Assembly (NCBI GenBank): GCA_017543265.1
Contig: JAFYGI010000062.1
Location: forward strand, 1 to 64,000
Source: Bacillota bacterium
GTDB taxonomy: Bacteria > Bacillota > Clostridia > Lachnospirales > CAG-274
Length of the DNA stretch: 64,000 nucleotides
Direction of reading: 5' to 3'
Positions 14,412-23,984 of the stretch are shown here, piece after piece. Both the position numbers and the translations under genes were made by a program. Position 1 is the first letter of the stretch. Each line of letters opens with the position of its first letter. Below the pieces are notes generated by a model, which ran no database searches, was not told the origin of the DNA, and was given only the letters and a program-made list of their open reading frames with translations.

Positions 14412-14425
14412 TTATTCCCACTCTA
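14412..14425. repeat. Right attachment core within the guaA stop region
   Basis: TTATTCCCACTCTA is identical to 484-497. On the minus strand it encodes the end of guaA (ATA GAG TGG GAA TAA), so integration keeps the guaA coding sequence intact. Confidence 0.85.
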
Positions 14426-15941
14426 TTGTCGAAGGTGGTTTAGTGGTTATATCATACACTATTCTATTGATATGCTGGACTTCGTTTACTATTCTATTAC
14501 TTACTCTTTCGAGCACGTCATAGGGGATGCGTGCAAAGTCGGCGGTCATAAAGTCCGTAGTGGTCACGCCGCGCAGGGCAAGGGTATAATCGTATGTGCG
14601 GCTATCGCCCATAACACCCACACTGCGCATGGAGGTAAGGACAGCGAAATACTGGTGTATATCGCGGTCAAGACCCGCCTCGGCAATTTCCTCACGGAAG
14701 ATATAATCGGCATCCTGAAGTATCTGTATTTTTTCCTCGGTTATATCGCCAATAATTCTTATTGCAAGACCGGGACCCGGGAAAGGCTGGCGCCATACAA
14801 GATAGCTTGCAAGGCCGAGCTCCGTACCGAGCTGACGCACTTCGTCCTTAAAGAGCAGTCTTAACGGCTCCACTATGTCCTTAAAATCAACATAGTCGGG
14901 AAGACCGCCCACGTTATGATGACTTTTGATAACTGCGGCATCACCTGCACCCGACTCGATAACGTCGGGATAGATGGTACCCTGTGCAAGAAAGTCCACC
15001 TTGCCTATTTTCTTGGCCTCCGCCTCAAAAACGCGGATAAACTCCTCACCTATTATCTTACGCTTGGTCTCTGGGTCGGAAACGCCCGCAAGCTTACTTA
15101 AAAACCTGTCCTTTGCATTTACCCTTACAAAGTTGATGTCCCACTTTTTAAAGGCCTGCTCTACTTCATCGCCCTCGTTTTTACGCATAAGGCCGTGGTC
15201 AACAAATATACAGGTGAGCTGACTGCCTATCGCCTTTGCAAGAAGCGCCGCCAGCACACTGCTGTCCACACCGCCCGAAAGCGCAAGCAGCACTCTTCCG
15301 CTGCCCACCTTTTCGCGGACGGAGGCTATCGCGGTTTTTGCATAATTGCTCATAGACCAATCGCCCGCACAGCCGCAAACCTCATACAGGAAATTACGCA
15401 GCATTGCAACACCGTTTTCCGTGTGCATTACCTCGGGGTGATACTGTATGCCGTAAAGCTTTCTCTCGGCGCACTCCATTGCGGCAACGGGACAATCCGT
15501 TGTATGCGCAGTCGAGCGGAAGCCGTCGGGCAGCTCGCTTACATAGTCGGTATGGCTCATCCATGTAATACCATTTTCGGGCAGACCCTTGAACAACAGA
15601 CAGTCCATCTCAAACACGGTGCTTGTTTTGCCGTATTCGCGTGTGTCTGCCGCACTTACCTTTCCGCCGAGGGTATATGCCATAAGCTGACAGCCGTAGC
15701 AGATACCGAGCACGGGTATGCCCAAATCGAACAATTCCTTTTCTATACGCGGCGATTCGTCAAGATAAACGCTGTTGGGGCCGCCCGTAAAGATTATGCC
15801 CTTTGGTGCCGCTTCTTTTATTTCATCTATAGGGGTCTTAAAACTTTTGACCTCGCAGTATACGTTGCACTCACGCACTCTTCGCGCGATAAGCTGATTA
15901 TACTGCCCGCCAAAGTCAAGAACTATAACTTTTTCGTGCAT
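14412..15941 (-). CDS. guaA: GMP synthase (glutamine-hydrolysing)
   Basis: The 509-residue protein converts XMP to GMP using glutamine and ATP in purine synthesis. The N-terminal class I amidotransferase domain has the catalytic Cys81 in GICYGCQ and the QYHPEV histidine/glutamate. The ATP pyrophosphatase domain has SGGVDSSV near residue 222, and the C-terminus has the conserved [10 protein letters not shown] end. Length is normal. The ATG follows GGAGGA. The last codons form the attachment site of the element, and the sequence there remains canonical. Confidence 0.98.
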   Translation of the reverse strand: MHEKVIVLDFGGQYNQLIARRVRECNVYCEVKSFKTPIDEIKEAAPKGIIFTGGPNSVYLDESPRIEKELFDLGIPVLGICYGCQLMAYTLGGKVSAADTREYGKTSTVFEMDCLLFKGLPENGITWMSHTDYVSELPDGFRSTAHTTDCPVAAMECAERKLYGIQYHPEVMHTENGVAMLRNFLYEVCGCAGDWSMSNYAKTAIASVREKVGSGRVLLALSGGVDSSVLAALLAKAIGSQLTCIFVDHGLMRKNEGDEVEQAFKKWDINFVRVNAKDRFLSKLAGVSDPETKRKIIGEEFIRVFEAEAKKIGKVDFLAQGTIYPDVIESGAGDAAVIKSHHNVGGLPDYVDFKDIVEPLRLLFKDEVRQLGTELGLASYLVWRQPFPGPGLAIRIIGDITEEKIQILQDADYIFREEIAEAGLDRDIHQYFAVLTSMRSVGVMGDSRTYDYTLALRGVTTTDFMTADFARIPYDVLERVSNRIVNEVQHINRIVYDITTKPPSTIEWE

Positions 15942-15979
15942 AGTTTGTCCTCCGTAAAAATTTTGTACTCTATCTTTTA

Positions 15980-16008
15980 ATTATAACCTTAAATCGGTCA
16001 ATAATCAA
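15980..16008 (-). promoter_or_regulatory. Promoter of guaA
   Basis: On the minus strand TTGATT (16003-16008) and TATAAT (15980-15985) are 17 bp apart, about 40 bp before the guaA start codon. No purine riboswitch is seen in the short leader. Confidence 0.65.
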
Positions 16009-16046
16009 CAGTTTTTTACAAAAATAAAAAACTCAAAATTTTATAC

Positions 16047-16075
16047 TTGACAACAGGGACACAAGTTGATATACT
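16047..16075 (+). promoter_or_regulatory. Promoter of the pheST T-box leader
   Basis: TTGACA (16047-16052) and TATACT (16070-16075) with a 17-bp spacer, just before the structured leader. Confidence 0.8.
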
Positions 16076-16081
16076 ATAAAT

Positions 16082-16375
16082 AATTTTGATGGGAGATCTC
16101 CGATAATCAGGCGCAATGATGATTTTGGGGGTGCCCGACAGACAAAAGACTATGAAAACGCAAAGTACGCCCTGTATTATCTACAGAGAGACGGTGTCAT
16201 CGGCTGCAAGCACCGTTAGATTCACGCAGATGCGGAAATTTCACGTTGGAGTCAGATCCCTGAACAGAGTAGGGGGTCACGGTAGGAACCGTTACATTCC
16301 GCAAGAGTGCCCGTTTACGGGAACTTGGGTGGTACCGCGATATTTCGTCCCTTGCTTATGTAAGGGACGTTTCTT
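16082..16375 (+). promoter_or_regulatory. T-box riboswitch controlling pheST
   Basis: The leader carries the T-box core TGGGTGGTACCGCG at 16326-16339. A terminator follows (CGTCCCTT at 16346-16353 with AAGGGACG at 16362-16369, then a T-rich run). Upstream are Stem I elements, including an AGAGAG motif with the hairpin at 16174-16217. Uncharged tRNA binds the specifier codon and the T-box bulge and prevents termination. The likely Phe specifier is the UUC at 16240-16242 (a second UUC at 16221 is less well placed), matching the downstream genes. Confidence 0.93.
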
Positions 16376-16407
16376 ATTTTACAGGCAATAATTAAGGAGG
16401 TTTAAAA

Positions 16408-17433
16408 ATGAAAGAAAAGCTCAGCCAAATCAAAGAAATGGCAGCATCGCGCCTTGCACAGGCGGCAGACCTTAAAGCACTTGATGCCATAAAGGTAGAC
16501 ATTTTAGGCAAAAAAGGCGAATTGACACAGATATTAAAGGGTATGGGCGCATTAAGTCCCGAGGAGCGTCCCAAGGTAGGACAGATGGTAAACACCGTCC
16601 GTGCCGAGATAGAGAATATGCTTGAAAAGACAGTTTCCGAGCTTCGCGCAAAGGAAAGTGAGATAAAGCTTGCGGCAGAGACCATTGACGTAACAATGCC
16701 CGGCAAGGTGCCCGAAATGGGACATCTTCACCCCATGACGACCGTTATTGAAAACATAAAAAGCATTTTTATCGGCATGGGCTACGAGATCGCCGAGGGT
16801 CCCGAGGTAGAGCAGGCCTACTACAATTTTGAGGCGCTCAACATCCCCAAGGATCACCCCGCACGCGACGAGCAGGACACCTTCTACATCGAGGGCGAGG
16901 GAGATTTTCTTTTAAGAACACAGACTTCGCCTATGCAGGTGCGTGTTATGGAGTCGGGCAAGCTGCCTATCCGTATGATAGCTCCCGGCCGTGTTTACCG
17001 CTCGGACGAGGTAGATGCAACACATTCGCCCGTTTTCCATCAGCTTGAGGGTCTTGTTATCGACGAGGGTATCACAATGGGCGACCTTAAGGGCGCACTT
17101 GCGGTATTTGCAAAGGAACTTTTCGGCGAAGACACAAAGGTTCGCTTCCGTCCGCATCACTTCCCGTTTACGGAGCCCAGTGCGGAAATGGATGCAAGCT
17201 GCTTTGCCTGCGGCGGCAAGGGCTGCCGTGTATGCAAGGACAGCGGCTGGATAGAGGTGCTCGGCTGCGGTATGGTACATCCCAAGGTGCTTGAAATGAG
17301 CGGCATTGACAGCAAAAAATACTCGGGCTTTGCCTTCGGTATGGGTCTTGAGCGTGTTGCCATGCAAAAATATGCTATTTCCGACCTTAGATTATTATTT
17401 GAAAACGATACCAAGTTCTTAAAGCAGTTTTAA
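16408..17433 (+). CDS. pheS: Phenylalanine-tRNA ligase alpha subunit
   Basis: The 341-residue catalytic subunit of the (alpha-beta)2 synthetase. An N-terminal coiled coil (about 1-85) is followed by the class II catalytic core with [12 protein letters not shown] (motif 2 region), a Cys-rich insertion ([12 protein letters not shown]) common in bacterial PheS and motif 3 [11 protein letters not shown]. The start lies 8 nt after AAGGAGG. It is controlled by the T-box leader and followed 15 bp later by pheT. Confidence 0.97.
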   Translation: MKEKLSQIKEMAASRLAQAADLKALDAIKVDILGKKGELTQILKGMGALSPEERPKVGQMVNTVRAEIENMLEKTVSELRAKESEIKLAAETIDVTMPGKVPEMGHLHPMTTVIENIKSIFIGMGYEIAEGPEVEQAYYNFEALNIPKDHPARDEQDTFYIEGEGDFLLRTQTSPMQVRVMESGKLPIRMIAPGRVYRSDEVDATHSPVFHQLEGLVIDEGITMGDLKGALAVFAKELFGEDTKVRFRPHHFPFTEPSAEMDASCFACGGKGCRVCKDSGWIEVLGCGMVHPKVLEMSGIDSKKYSGFAFGMGLERVAMQKYAISDLRLLFENDTKFLKQF

Positions 17434-17448
17434 CGGAGGTGAGAAATA

Positions 17449-19854
17449 ATGAATTTACCTATAAGTTGGTTAAAGGAATATGTTGATCTGGACTGCACAA
17501 CGCAGGAATTTATGGACGAGATAACCCTGTCGGGCAGCAAGGTGGAGAGCCTTACCGTCATGGGCAAGGACATTGACGGCATTATCACGGGCAAGGTGCT
17601 TGAAATAGAGAAGCATCCAGATGCCGACAAGCTTGTTGTAACACAGATAGATACTGGAAACGGCGAGCCTATACAAATAGTTACAGGTGCGTCAAATTTA
17701 AAGGTGGGCGACATTGTGCCTGTGGCTATGGTAAACAGCAATGTATACCACGGCAGCGAGCTTGTTAAGATAAAAAAAGGCAAGCTGCGCGGTGTTGAGT
17801 CAAACGGTATGCTTTGCTCGATAGAGGAGCTTGGCTTTACACGCCATGATTATCCCGAGGCTCCCGAAAACGGTATTTATGTATTTACCGAGGAGGTGCC
17901 CTTAGGCGCGGATGTTAAGGAGCTTTTGCAGATAAACGATGAAGTAGTGGAGTTTGAGATAACCTCAAACCGCCCCGACTGCTTCAGCATCACGGGTCTT
18001 GCACGCGAGACGGCGGCAACCTTCAGAAAACCCTTTAAATTCCCTGAAATAAAGGTAGAGGAAAAGGGCGAAGGCAATGCGGCAGATATGATAAGTGTGG
18101 AGATAAAAAATCCCGAGCTTTGCCCCAGATATATTGCAAGAGCTGTCAAAAACGTAAAGATAGGCCCGTCACCCCTTTGGATGCGTCATCGTCTTACCGC
18201 AGCGGGCGTAAGACCTATCAACAACATTGTGGATATAACAAACTATGTTATGCTTGAGATAGGCCAGCCAATGCACGCCTTTGACATCGACTGCATAAAG
18301 GACAGAAAAATCATAGTAAGAAACGCCGATAAGGGCGAAAAGATAACAACACTTGACGGTCAGGAGAGAGAGCTTGACCCGTCTATGCTTGTAATTGCCG
18401 ACACAGAAAAGGCTGTTGCCGTTGCGGGCGTAATGGGCGGCGAAAACTCCATGATAACGGAGGGTGCAGAGGCCATTCTTTTTGAGAGCGCAAACTTTAA
18501 CGGCCCCAATGTGCGTATAACCGCGAAAAAGCTTGGTTTAAGAACAGATGCTTCCGCAAAATACGAAAAGGGTCTTGACCCCAATCTTTCCATTATTGCG
18601 GTAAACCGTGCGGTACAGCTTGTTGAGATGCTGGGCTGCGGTGAGGTTTGCCCCGGCATGGTGGACTGCTATCCCAATGTGCGCACGGAAAGAACGCTTG
18701 AATACTCACCCGAAAGCATTAATAAGCTGCTCGGCACAAATATTTCAAGTGATGAAATGATAGAATTATTCAAGCTTATCGAGGTAAAGGCAGACGGACA
18801 CAAGGCCGTTATACCTACCTTCCGCCCCGACCTTGAAGCAGAGGCCGACCTTGCGGAGGAAATAGCACGTTTCTACGGCTATGACAAGATAGAGTCCACG
18901 CTTGCCGCAGGTACGCCCACGGTAGGTAAAAAGAGCCCCTCACAGCAGATAGAGGACAAGATAAAAAATACCATGGTGGCTATGGGTCTTTGCGAGGCCA
19001 TGAACTACAGCTTTGAAAGCCCCAAGGTATTTGATAAGCTGAATATTCCCGCAGATAGCGATTTAAGAAAAACCGTTAAGATCTCAAACCCCCTGGGCGA
19101 GGATTTCAGCATAATGCGTACAATTACCTTAAACGGTATGCTTACAAGCCTTGCGACCAACTTTAAGCGTCACAGGAGCGAGTCTGCAGGCCTGTTTGAG
19201 ATAGGCAAGATATACATTCCCAAGGCACTTCCGCTTACCGAGCTGCCCGACGAGCTGCCGAAGCTTACAATAGGTATGTTCGGTCAGGGTGTTGATTTCT
19301 TTACCGTAAAGGGTATAGCAGAGGAGCTTTTCGGCGTGCTGGGCATCAAAGATGCGGAGTACACCGCAAATAAGAATTTGCCTTATATGCACCCCGGCAG
19401 AACGGCCGATATTTCCTTAAACGGCAAAAACATTGGCTTTGCGGGTCAGCTTCATCCCTCGGCTGCCGAAAATTACGGCATCGGTACGGAGGTCTATATC
19501 GCAGTAATAGACATAAACACTCTTGTTGAAAACGCCGACTTTGACCATATTTACAAGCCATTGCCCAAGTTCCCCGCGGTTGAAAGGGATATAGCTATGC
19601 TTGTACGCGACGAGGTGCCCGTTAAGGCAATAGAGGATGTCCTTCGTATAAAGGGCGGCAAGTTCCTTGAAGATATCAGACTTTTCGATGTTTACAAGGG
19701 CAAGCAGATAGAGCAGGGCTTTAAGTCGGTTGCATACAGCCTGTTCTTCCGCGCACCCGACAAGACACTTACAGACGAGGAAATAAGCTCACCCATGAAG
19801 AAAATTCTTGCGGAGCTGGAAGAAAAACTCGGCGCTAAGTTAAGAGAACAGTAA
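17449..19854 (+). CDS. pheT: Phenylalanine-tRNA ligase beta subunit
   Basis: At 801 residues this is a normal-length PheT. Recognisable parts are the N-terminal tRNA-binding (EMAP-like) domain (about 40-150), the B3/B4 editing region, the B5 domain and the C-terminal anticodon-binding FDX-ACB domain (PLPKFPAVERDIAMLV onward). It forms the synthetase with PheS and clears Tyr-tRNA(Phe). The start follows GGAGGTGAG. A terminator follows. Confidence 0.97.
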   Translation: MNLPISWLKEYVDLDCTTQEFMDEITLSGSKVESLTVMGKDIDGIITGKVLEIEKHPDADKLVVTQIDTGNGEPIQIVTGASNLKVGDIVPVAMVNSNVYHGSELVKIKKGKLRGVESNGMLCSIEELGFTRHDYPEAPENGIYVFTEEVPLGADVKELLQINDEVVEFEITSNRPDCFSITGLARETAATFRKPFKFPEIKVEEKGEGNAADMISVEIKNPELCPRYIARAVKNVKIGPSPLWMRHRLTAAGVRPINNIVDITNYVMLEIGQPMHAFDIDCIKDRKIIVRNADKGEKITTLDGQERELDPSMLVIADTEKAVAVAGVMGGENSMITEGAEAILFESANFNGPNVRITAKKLGLRTDASAKYEKGLDPNLSIIAVNRAVQLVEMLGCGEVCPGMVDCYPNVRTERTLEYSPESINKLLGTNISSDEMIELFKLIEVKADGHKAVIPTFRPDLEAEADLAEEIARFYGYDKIESTLAAGTPTVGKKSPSQQIEDKIKNTMVAMGLCEAMNYSFESPKVFDKLNIPADSDLRKTVKISNPLGEDFSIMRTITLNGMLTSLATNFKRHRSESAGLFEIGKIYIPKALPLTELPDELPKLTIGMFGQGVDFFTVKGIAEELFGVLGIKDAEYTANKNLPYMHPGRTADISLNGKNIGFAGQLHPSAAENYGIGTEVYIAVIDINTLVENADFDHIYKPLPKFPAVERDIAMLVRDEVPVKAIEDVLRIKGGKFLEDIRLFDVYKGKQIEQGFKSVAYSLFFRAPDKTLTDEEISSPMKKILAELEEKLGAKLREQ

Positions 19855-19858
19855 AAAA

Positions 19859-19914
19859 TAACAGCGGATATATCTTTGCGGCAGAAACAATCCTGCAAAG
19901 GTATACCCGCTGTT
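19859..19914 (+). terminator. Terminator of pheST
   Basis: AACAGCGG and CCGCTGTT form the outer stem and CTTTGC/GCAAAG an inner stem, followed by a run of T. Confidence 0.85.
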
Positions 19915-20013
19915 TTTTATGTCCATTCCCGCTGTATTTTTTGTAAATTTACACCGAAAATCAAATTAATTGTCTTTTTATTTACACTAAAATAAACTTA
20001 TCGCAAATAAAAT

Positions 20014-21084
20014 TTATTCTTCCTCTTTTGTTTCTTCCGTACTTGCGCCGCCCAAAGGTTCAAGGCCGTTTGCGACCCTTACCTTATTTTCTATCTCGCG
20101 CAGAAGGTCGGGATTTTCTTTAAGGAATTTCTTTGCATTTTCACGTCCCTGACCAAGTCTGTCGCTGTTATAGCTGTACCATGCGCCGCCCTTTTGTACG
20201 ATATCCATTTCCGCGGCAATATCCAGCACATCGCCCTCATGGCTGATACCCTGACCGTAGATAATATCAAACTCGGTCTTTTTAAAGGGAGGAGCCACCT
20301 TATTTTTAACGATCTTTACCTTTGTTCTGTTGCCGATTATCTCGGTGCCATCCTTGATGGGGTCGCCCTTTCTTACGTCCATTCTTACGGAAGCATAAAA
20401 TTTAAGCGCCTTACCGCCCGTAGTGGTCTCGGGATTACCAAACATTACACCGATTTTTTCTCTTAACTGGTTGATAAAGACAACTATACACTTGCTTTTT
20501 GCCGTTACGGAGGTAAGCTTTCTTAAAGCCTGGCTCATAAGCCTTGCCTGGAGTCCGACATGGGAGTCACCCATTTCGCCCTCTATTTCGGCCTTGGGCA
20601 CAAGTGCCGCAACCGAGTCCACGATAATAATATCCACAGCACCGCTGCGCACAAGGGTCTCGGCTATTTCAAGCGCCTGTTCGCCGTCGTCGGGCTGGGA
20701 AACATAGAGGTTGTTTATATCAACGCCCAGATTTTGCGCATAAACGGGGTCGAGTGCGTGCTCCGCATCAATAAAGCCCGCAATGCCGCCTGTTTTTTGT
20801 ACCTCTGCCACCATATGCAGGGCGACCGTTGTTTTACCGCTGCTCTCGGGGCCGTATATCTCTATTATTCTGCCCTTGGGAATGCCGCCTACGCCCAGCG
20901 CAAGGTCAAGCGAAAGCGCACCGGATGATACCGTGTCAACGCTTGTGTTTTTAAGGTTTTCGCCAAGCTTCATTATAGAGCCCTTGCCGAAGTCCTTTTC
21001 TATTTTGCTTACGGCGGTCTTCATAGCCTCAAACTTTTCGTCCGCCAGATTTACTTCCGATTCGCTTAATTTTAATTTTGCCAT
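20014..21084 (-). CDS. recA: Recombinase RecA
   Basis: The 356-residue strand-exchange ATPase has Walker A GPESSGKT at 78-85, the [12 protein letters not shown] Walker B segment, the [18 protein letters not shown]2 region and an acidic C-terminus (EETKEEE). The ATG follows AAGGAG. It lies 10 bp after the cinA-type gene on the same strand, probably one operon. No obvious LexA box is seen upstream of that operon. Confidence 0.98.
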   Translation of the reverse strand: MAKLKLSESEVNLADEKFEAMKTAVSKIEKDFGKGSIMKLGENLKNTSVDTVSSGALSLDLALGVGGIPKGRIIEIYGPESSGKTTVALHMVAEVQKTGGIAGFIDAEHALDPVYAQNLGVDINNLYVSQPDDGEQALEIAETLVRSGAVDIIIVDSVAALVPKAEIEGEMGDSHVGLQARLMSQALRKLTSVTAKSKCIVVFINQLREKIGVMFGNPETTTGGKALKFYASVRMDVRKGDPIKDGTEIIGNRTKVKIVKNKVAPPFKKTEFDIIYGQGISHEGDVLDIAAEMDIVQKGGAWYSYNSDRLGQGRENAKKFLKENPDLLREIENKVRVANGLEPLGGASTEETKEEE

Positions 21085-21094
21085 ATTTTTCTCC

Positions 21095-21577
21095 TTAAAG
21101 TTTATCTATTTCTTCAATAAGATCGTTTAAAAGTATCTGTGTCGTCTGCTGCCGTATTTCGGTGCGAGAACCCTTCAATTCAAGCAGTTTGGTTTTTACC
21201 CTGCCGTTTATACATATACCGATGTAAACCGTGCCTACGGGCTTTTGAGGCGTGCCTCCGCCGGGCCCTGCGACACCTGTGGTGCTTATACCTATATCGG
21301 TCTTGCTTTCGCGCGACACGCCGCGGCACATTTCCTCCGCCGTCTGTGCGCTTACAGCCCCGTATTTTTCAAGTGTCTGTGGTGAAACACCCAGAAATTT
21401 CATCTTGGCCTCGTTGCTGTAGGAAACTATACCGTCCATAAAAACAGCCGAAGCACCCGCATAATCGACTATTACGGATGAGACCATGCCGCCCGTGCAG
21501 CTTTCGGCCGCCGAAAGGGTCATTTTTTTACCCTCAAGGGTTTTTACGATATATTCAACACTTTTGTTTATATCCAT
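21095..21577 (-). CDS. CinA C-terminal-type nicotinamide-nucleotide amidohydrolase (PncC-like)
   Basis: A 160-residue protein that corresponds only to the C-terminal amidase domain of Cin[14 protein letters not shown] near residue 22, [12 protein letters not shown] and [14 protein letters not shown]. Family members deamidate nicotinamide mononucleotide in pyridine nucleotide recycling. Many Bacillota have a two-domain CinA of about 410 residues; here the N-terminal molybdopterin-binding-like domain is absent and the gene has its own promoter and start. Linkage to recA is conserved in Gram-positive bacteria. Confidence 0.9.
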   Translation of the reverse strand: MDINKSVEYIVKTLEGKKMTLSAAESCTGGMVSSVIVDYAGASAVFMDGIVSYSNEAKMKFLGVSPQTLEKYGAVSAQTAEEMCRGVSRESKTDIGISTTGVAGPGGGTPQKPVGTVYIGICINGRVKTKLLELKGSRTEIRQQTTQILLNDLIEEIDKL

Positions 21578-21609
21578 ATATTCACGACCTTTTTTTTATT
21601 GATAAGGTT

Positions 21610-21638
21610 ATTATAAACTATAATCAAAAAAAAAGCAA
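21610..21638 (-). promoter_or_regulatory. Promoter of the cinA-recA operon
   Basis: On the minus strand TTGCTT (21633-21638) and TATAAT (21610-21615) are 17 bp apart, about 30 bp before the cinA start codon. Confidence 0.6.
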
Positions 21639-21696
21639 TATAAAATATCGAAAATTTTTTCGAGAAATTTTTAAAGAGATGATTTTGGGATAATAA

Positions 21697-21725
21697 AAGA
21701 CGGAAGGCCAACGACCTTCCGTCTT
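21697..21725 (-). terminator. Terminator of the tRNA genes
   Basis: An 11-bp perfect stem (AAGACGGAAGG at 21697-21707 with 21715-21725) and a 7-nt loop follow the tRNA-Met gene on the minus strand. Confidence 0.85.
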
Positions 21726-21732
21726 ATTGTAA

Positions 21733-21806
21733 TAGCGGAAGGGGGATTTGAACCCTCGACACCACGGGTATGAACCGTGTGCTCTAGCCAACTGAGCTAT
21801 TCCGCC
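21733..21806 (-). tRNA. tRNA-Met (CAT anticodon, elongator type)
   Basis: A 74-nt cloverleaf with acceptor GGCGGAA/TTCCGCT, D arm GCTCAGTTGG, anticodon loop TTCATAC (CAT) and T loop TTCAAAT. The G1-U72 pair argues against an initiator tRNA. There is one A-C mismatch in the T stem. The 3' CCA is not encoded. A tRNA-Ile2 (lysidine) reading is possible in principle but less likely. Confidence 0.9.
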
Positions 21807-21818
21807 ATATGATGAAAA

Positions 21819-21891
21819 TGGGAACAATAGGGCTCGAACCTATGACCCTCTGCTTGTAAGGCAGATGCTCTCCCAGCTGAGCTATGCTCCC
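21819..21891 (-). tRNA. tRNA-Val (TAC anticodon)
   Basis: A 73-nt cloverleaf with acceptor GGGAGCA/TGTTCCC, anticodon loop CTTACAA (TAC) and T loop TTCGAGC. It is followed 12 bp later by tRNA-Met on the same strand. CCA is not encoded. Confidence 0.95.
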
Positions 21892-21994
21892 ATAAGTTGT
21901 CTTAAGTCCGACAACAGAAATAATTATATCACTGTTTCGGCCTTATGTCAATACTTTTTTTCAAAAATTTTTAAAAGCAGATGTTTCATGAAAA

Positions 21995-22048
21995 AACAGC
22001 GCATATATCTCCGCTTTGAAAAGGTCTTTGAGATATATATGCGCTGTT
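21995..22048 (-). terminator. Terminator of the sirtuin operon
   Basis: A stem of about 17 bp with one 2-nt bulge (21995-22011 with 22030-22048) lies just after the sirtuin stop codon, with an A-rich stretch on the left that reads as U-rich on the minus strand. Confidence 0.8.
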
Positions 22049-22074
22049 TGTCGGGCGGGTCGATAAAATGCCGC

Positions 22075-22797
22075 CTACATAATATCCTGAAAAACTCTGC
22101 CTATACTGTCATGTATTGCCAGCTTTGCAAGGCTGTCATAAGTAGTCTCGCCCTTGTTGATAAGCACAAGCTTGTCGCCGCGGTAGGCGCTTACAAGGCT
22201 TGCCGCAGGGTAGACCACAAGCGAGGTACCGCCCACGATAAGGACATCGGCCTCCGATATGGCCTTATATGCCTTGTCCCATACATCGTTGTCGAGGGGT
22301 TCCTCATAAAGCACCACATCGGGCTTTATAATTCCGCCGCATTTTTTGCATCTGGGCACACCATCGCTGTTTATTATATCCTTAAGGGGATAAAACTCGC
22401 CGCAGCTCATACAGTAGTTTCTGTAGACCGAGCCGTGCAGCTCCAGCACATTCTGGCTGCCCGCAAGCTGATGAAGATTGTCGATATTCTGCGTAACAAC
22501 AGCTTTCAGCTTGCCCGCCTTTTCAAGCTTGGCAAGTGCAAAATGGGCAACATTGGGCTTTGCATCCATATAGACCATATTGTTGAAATAATAATCGTAA
22601 AATGTATCCGTATGCGCCATAAAATAGCTGTGGCTGATTATTTCTTCGGGTGAGTTTCCGTACTTTATTTTTGTATTGTAAAGGCCGTCCGCACTTCTGA
22701 AATCGGGTATGCCGCTTTCGGTAGAAACGCCCGCTCCGCCCAAAAAGACGATATTGTCACTGTTATCTATGATGCTTTTTAATTCGTCGTATATCAA
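22075..22797 (-). CDS. NAD-dependent protein deacylase (sirtuin)
   Basis: A Sir2-family enzyme of about 240 residues that removes acyl groups from lysines using NAD. Visible motifs are GAGVSTESGIPDFRS near residue 20, TQNIDNLHQ, the catalytic histidine in LELHGSVYRNYC and a zinc site CMSC...CKKC. I prefer the TTG at 22797, 8 nt after AAGGAG; a GTG at 22806 overlaps the upstream stop but leaves no room for the box. It is coupled to the aminotransferase and Lrp genes. Confidence 0.93.
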   Translation of the reverse strand: MIYDELKSIIDNSDNIVFLGGAGVSTESGIPDFRSADGLYNTKIKYGNSPEEIISHSYFMAHTDTFYDYYFNNMVYMDAKPNVAHFALAKLEKAGKLKAVVTQNIDNLHQLAGSQNVLELHGSVYRNYCMSCGEFYPLKDIINSDGVPRCKKCGGIIKPDVVLYEEPLDNDVWDKAYKAISEADVLIVGGTSLVVYPAASLVSAYRGDKLVLINKGETTYDSLAKLAIHDSIGRVFQDIM

Positions 22798-22802
22798 TGC
22801 TG

Positions 22803-23984
22803 TCACTCCTTTTTGGATATTTTTTTGACAAAAGACGCTATTCTTGCAAGAGCCTTTTTGATGTCGTCGATAGAATACGCATAAGAACAGCGTATAAAGC
22901 CCTCGCCCGCATCACCGAAGGCAGTACCGGGTACAACGGCCACCTTTTCCTCAAAAAGAAGCTTTGTACAAAACTCCTCCGAAGTCATGCCCGTTGACTT
23001 GATGCAGGGGAAAAGATAAAACGCACCGAGAGCTTCAAAGCATTCAAGACCCATATCCAGAAAGCCCTGACGCATAACGCGGCGGCGCATTTCGTACTGC
23101 TTGCGCATCTTTGCCACCTCGTCCTCACAGCTTCTCAGACCCTCAACGGCAGCACGCTGGCTGATGGTGGGCGCACACATGATAACATACTGATGTACCT
23201 TTGTCATTTGCTTGATTATGGGCGCGGGACCCATTGCAAAGCCAAGTCTCCAGCCCGTCATTGCAAAGGACTTTGAAAAGCCGTTTACAAGTATTGTCTT
23301 GTCCCTCAGCTCGGGGAACTGGACGGGTGAGCAGTGCTTTTTGCCGCCGTAGGTAAGCTCGGAATAAATTTCGTCGCTTATTATGAGTATATCTTTATCT
23401 TTCAGCGCCTGCGCTATCTTTGCCCAATTCTCGTACTCCATAACGGCACCCGTGGGATTGTTGGGATAGCAGGCTATAATGGCCTTTGTTTTGTCGGTAA
23501 TCTTTTCAAGTATCTGATGCGGCTGAAGACGAAAATCGTATTCGGCCGTGGTATTTACGACCACGGGAGTACCGCCCGCAAGCGTAACGCAGGGCTTGTA
23601 ACAGACGTAGGACGGCTCGACCACCAGTACCTCATCGCCGGGGCCGACTACTGTTCTCATTGCCGCATCGACGGCCTCGCTGCCGCCCACGGTGACAAGC
23701 ACCTGATCCTTGGGCGAATAGTCCACATCCAGCGTTCTTTTTATGTATTTGCATATTTCGCTGCGCAGCTCCATAAGACCTGCATTTGACGTATAGACCG
23801 TCCTGCCCTTTTCAAGGGTATATATGGCACGCTCGCGTATGGGCCATGGCGTGTCAAAATCGGGCTCGCCCACACCCAGCGAAATAACGTCGTCCATTTC
23901 GCTTGCTATATCAAAAAATTTTCTTATGCCCGAAAAAGGCATATCCATAACACTTTTATTTACATAATCTTCGGGTCTTTTCAT
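22803..23984 (-). CDS. PLP-dependent class I/II aminotransferase
   Basis: The 393-residue protein carries the aspartate aminotransferase fold, with PNNPTGAVM, SDEIYSELTY and the PLP lysine in NGFSKSFAMTGWRLGF. It resembles the MalY/PatB-like and aromatic aminotransferases of Clostridia; the substrate cannot be set from sequence. The start codon overlaps the stop of the Lrp regulator (ATGA), so the two are translationally coupled. Confidence 0.92.
   Translation of the reverse strand: MKRPEDYVNKSVMDMPFSGIRKFFDIASEMDDVISLGVGEPDFDTPWPIRERAIYTLEKGRTVYTSNAGLMELRSEICKYIKRTLDVDYSPKDQVLVTVGGSEAVDAAMRTVVGPGDEVLVVEPSYVCYKPCVTLAGGTPVVVNTTAEYDFRLQPHQILEKITDKTKAIIACYPNNPTGAVMEYENWAKIAQALKDKDILIISDEIYSELTYGGKKHCSPVQFPELRDKTILVNGFSKSFAMTGWRLGFAMGPAPIIKQMTKVHQYVIMCAPTISQRAAVEGLRSCEDEVAKMRKQYEMRRRVMRQGFLDMGLECFEALGAFYLFPCIKSTGMTSEEFCTKLLFEEKVAVVPGTAFGDAGEGFIRCSYAYSIDDIKKALARIASFVKKISKKE

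Larger units (their letters stand above)
484..14425. mobile_element. Integrative element inserted at the 3' end of guaA
   Basis: The element is about 13.9 kb, bounded by 14-bp direct repeats, with paired 9-bp candidate arm sites just inside each end and a tyrosine integrase at the guaA-proximal end. It also encodes a serine resolvase, a rolling-circle-type Rep, three tiny HTH proteins (excisionase or regulator candidates), a type III toxin-antitoxin locus and a kinase/secreted-protein cargo. It is much more AT-rich than the guaA, pheST or recA genes beside it. No type IV secretion genes or separate relaxase are seen, so it is more like a mobilizable or plasmid-like integrated element than a full conjugative element. 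Confidence 0.85.

Noticed and set aside
15195-15980. 261-residue open frame opposite guaA
   Set aside because: Antisense to conserved guaA motifs, no domain and no ribosome binding site.
14412-16100. Purine (guanine) riboswitch before guaA
   Set aside because: The leader between promoter and start codon is only about 30-40 nt with no conserved core.
21733-21806. tRNA-Met as initiator tRNA
   Set aside because: The first base pair is G-U rather than the unpaired C-A of initiators, and the anticodon stem lacks three consecutive G-C pairs in initiator arrangement.
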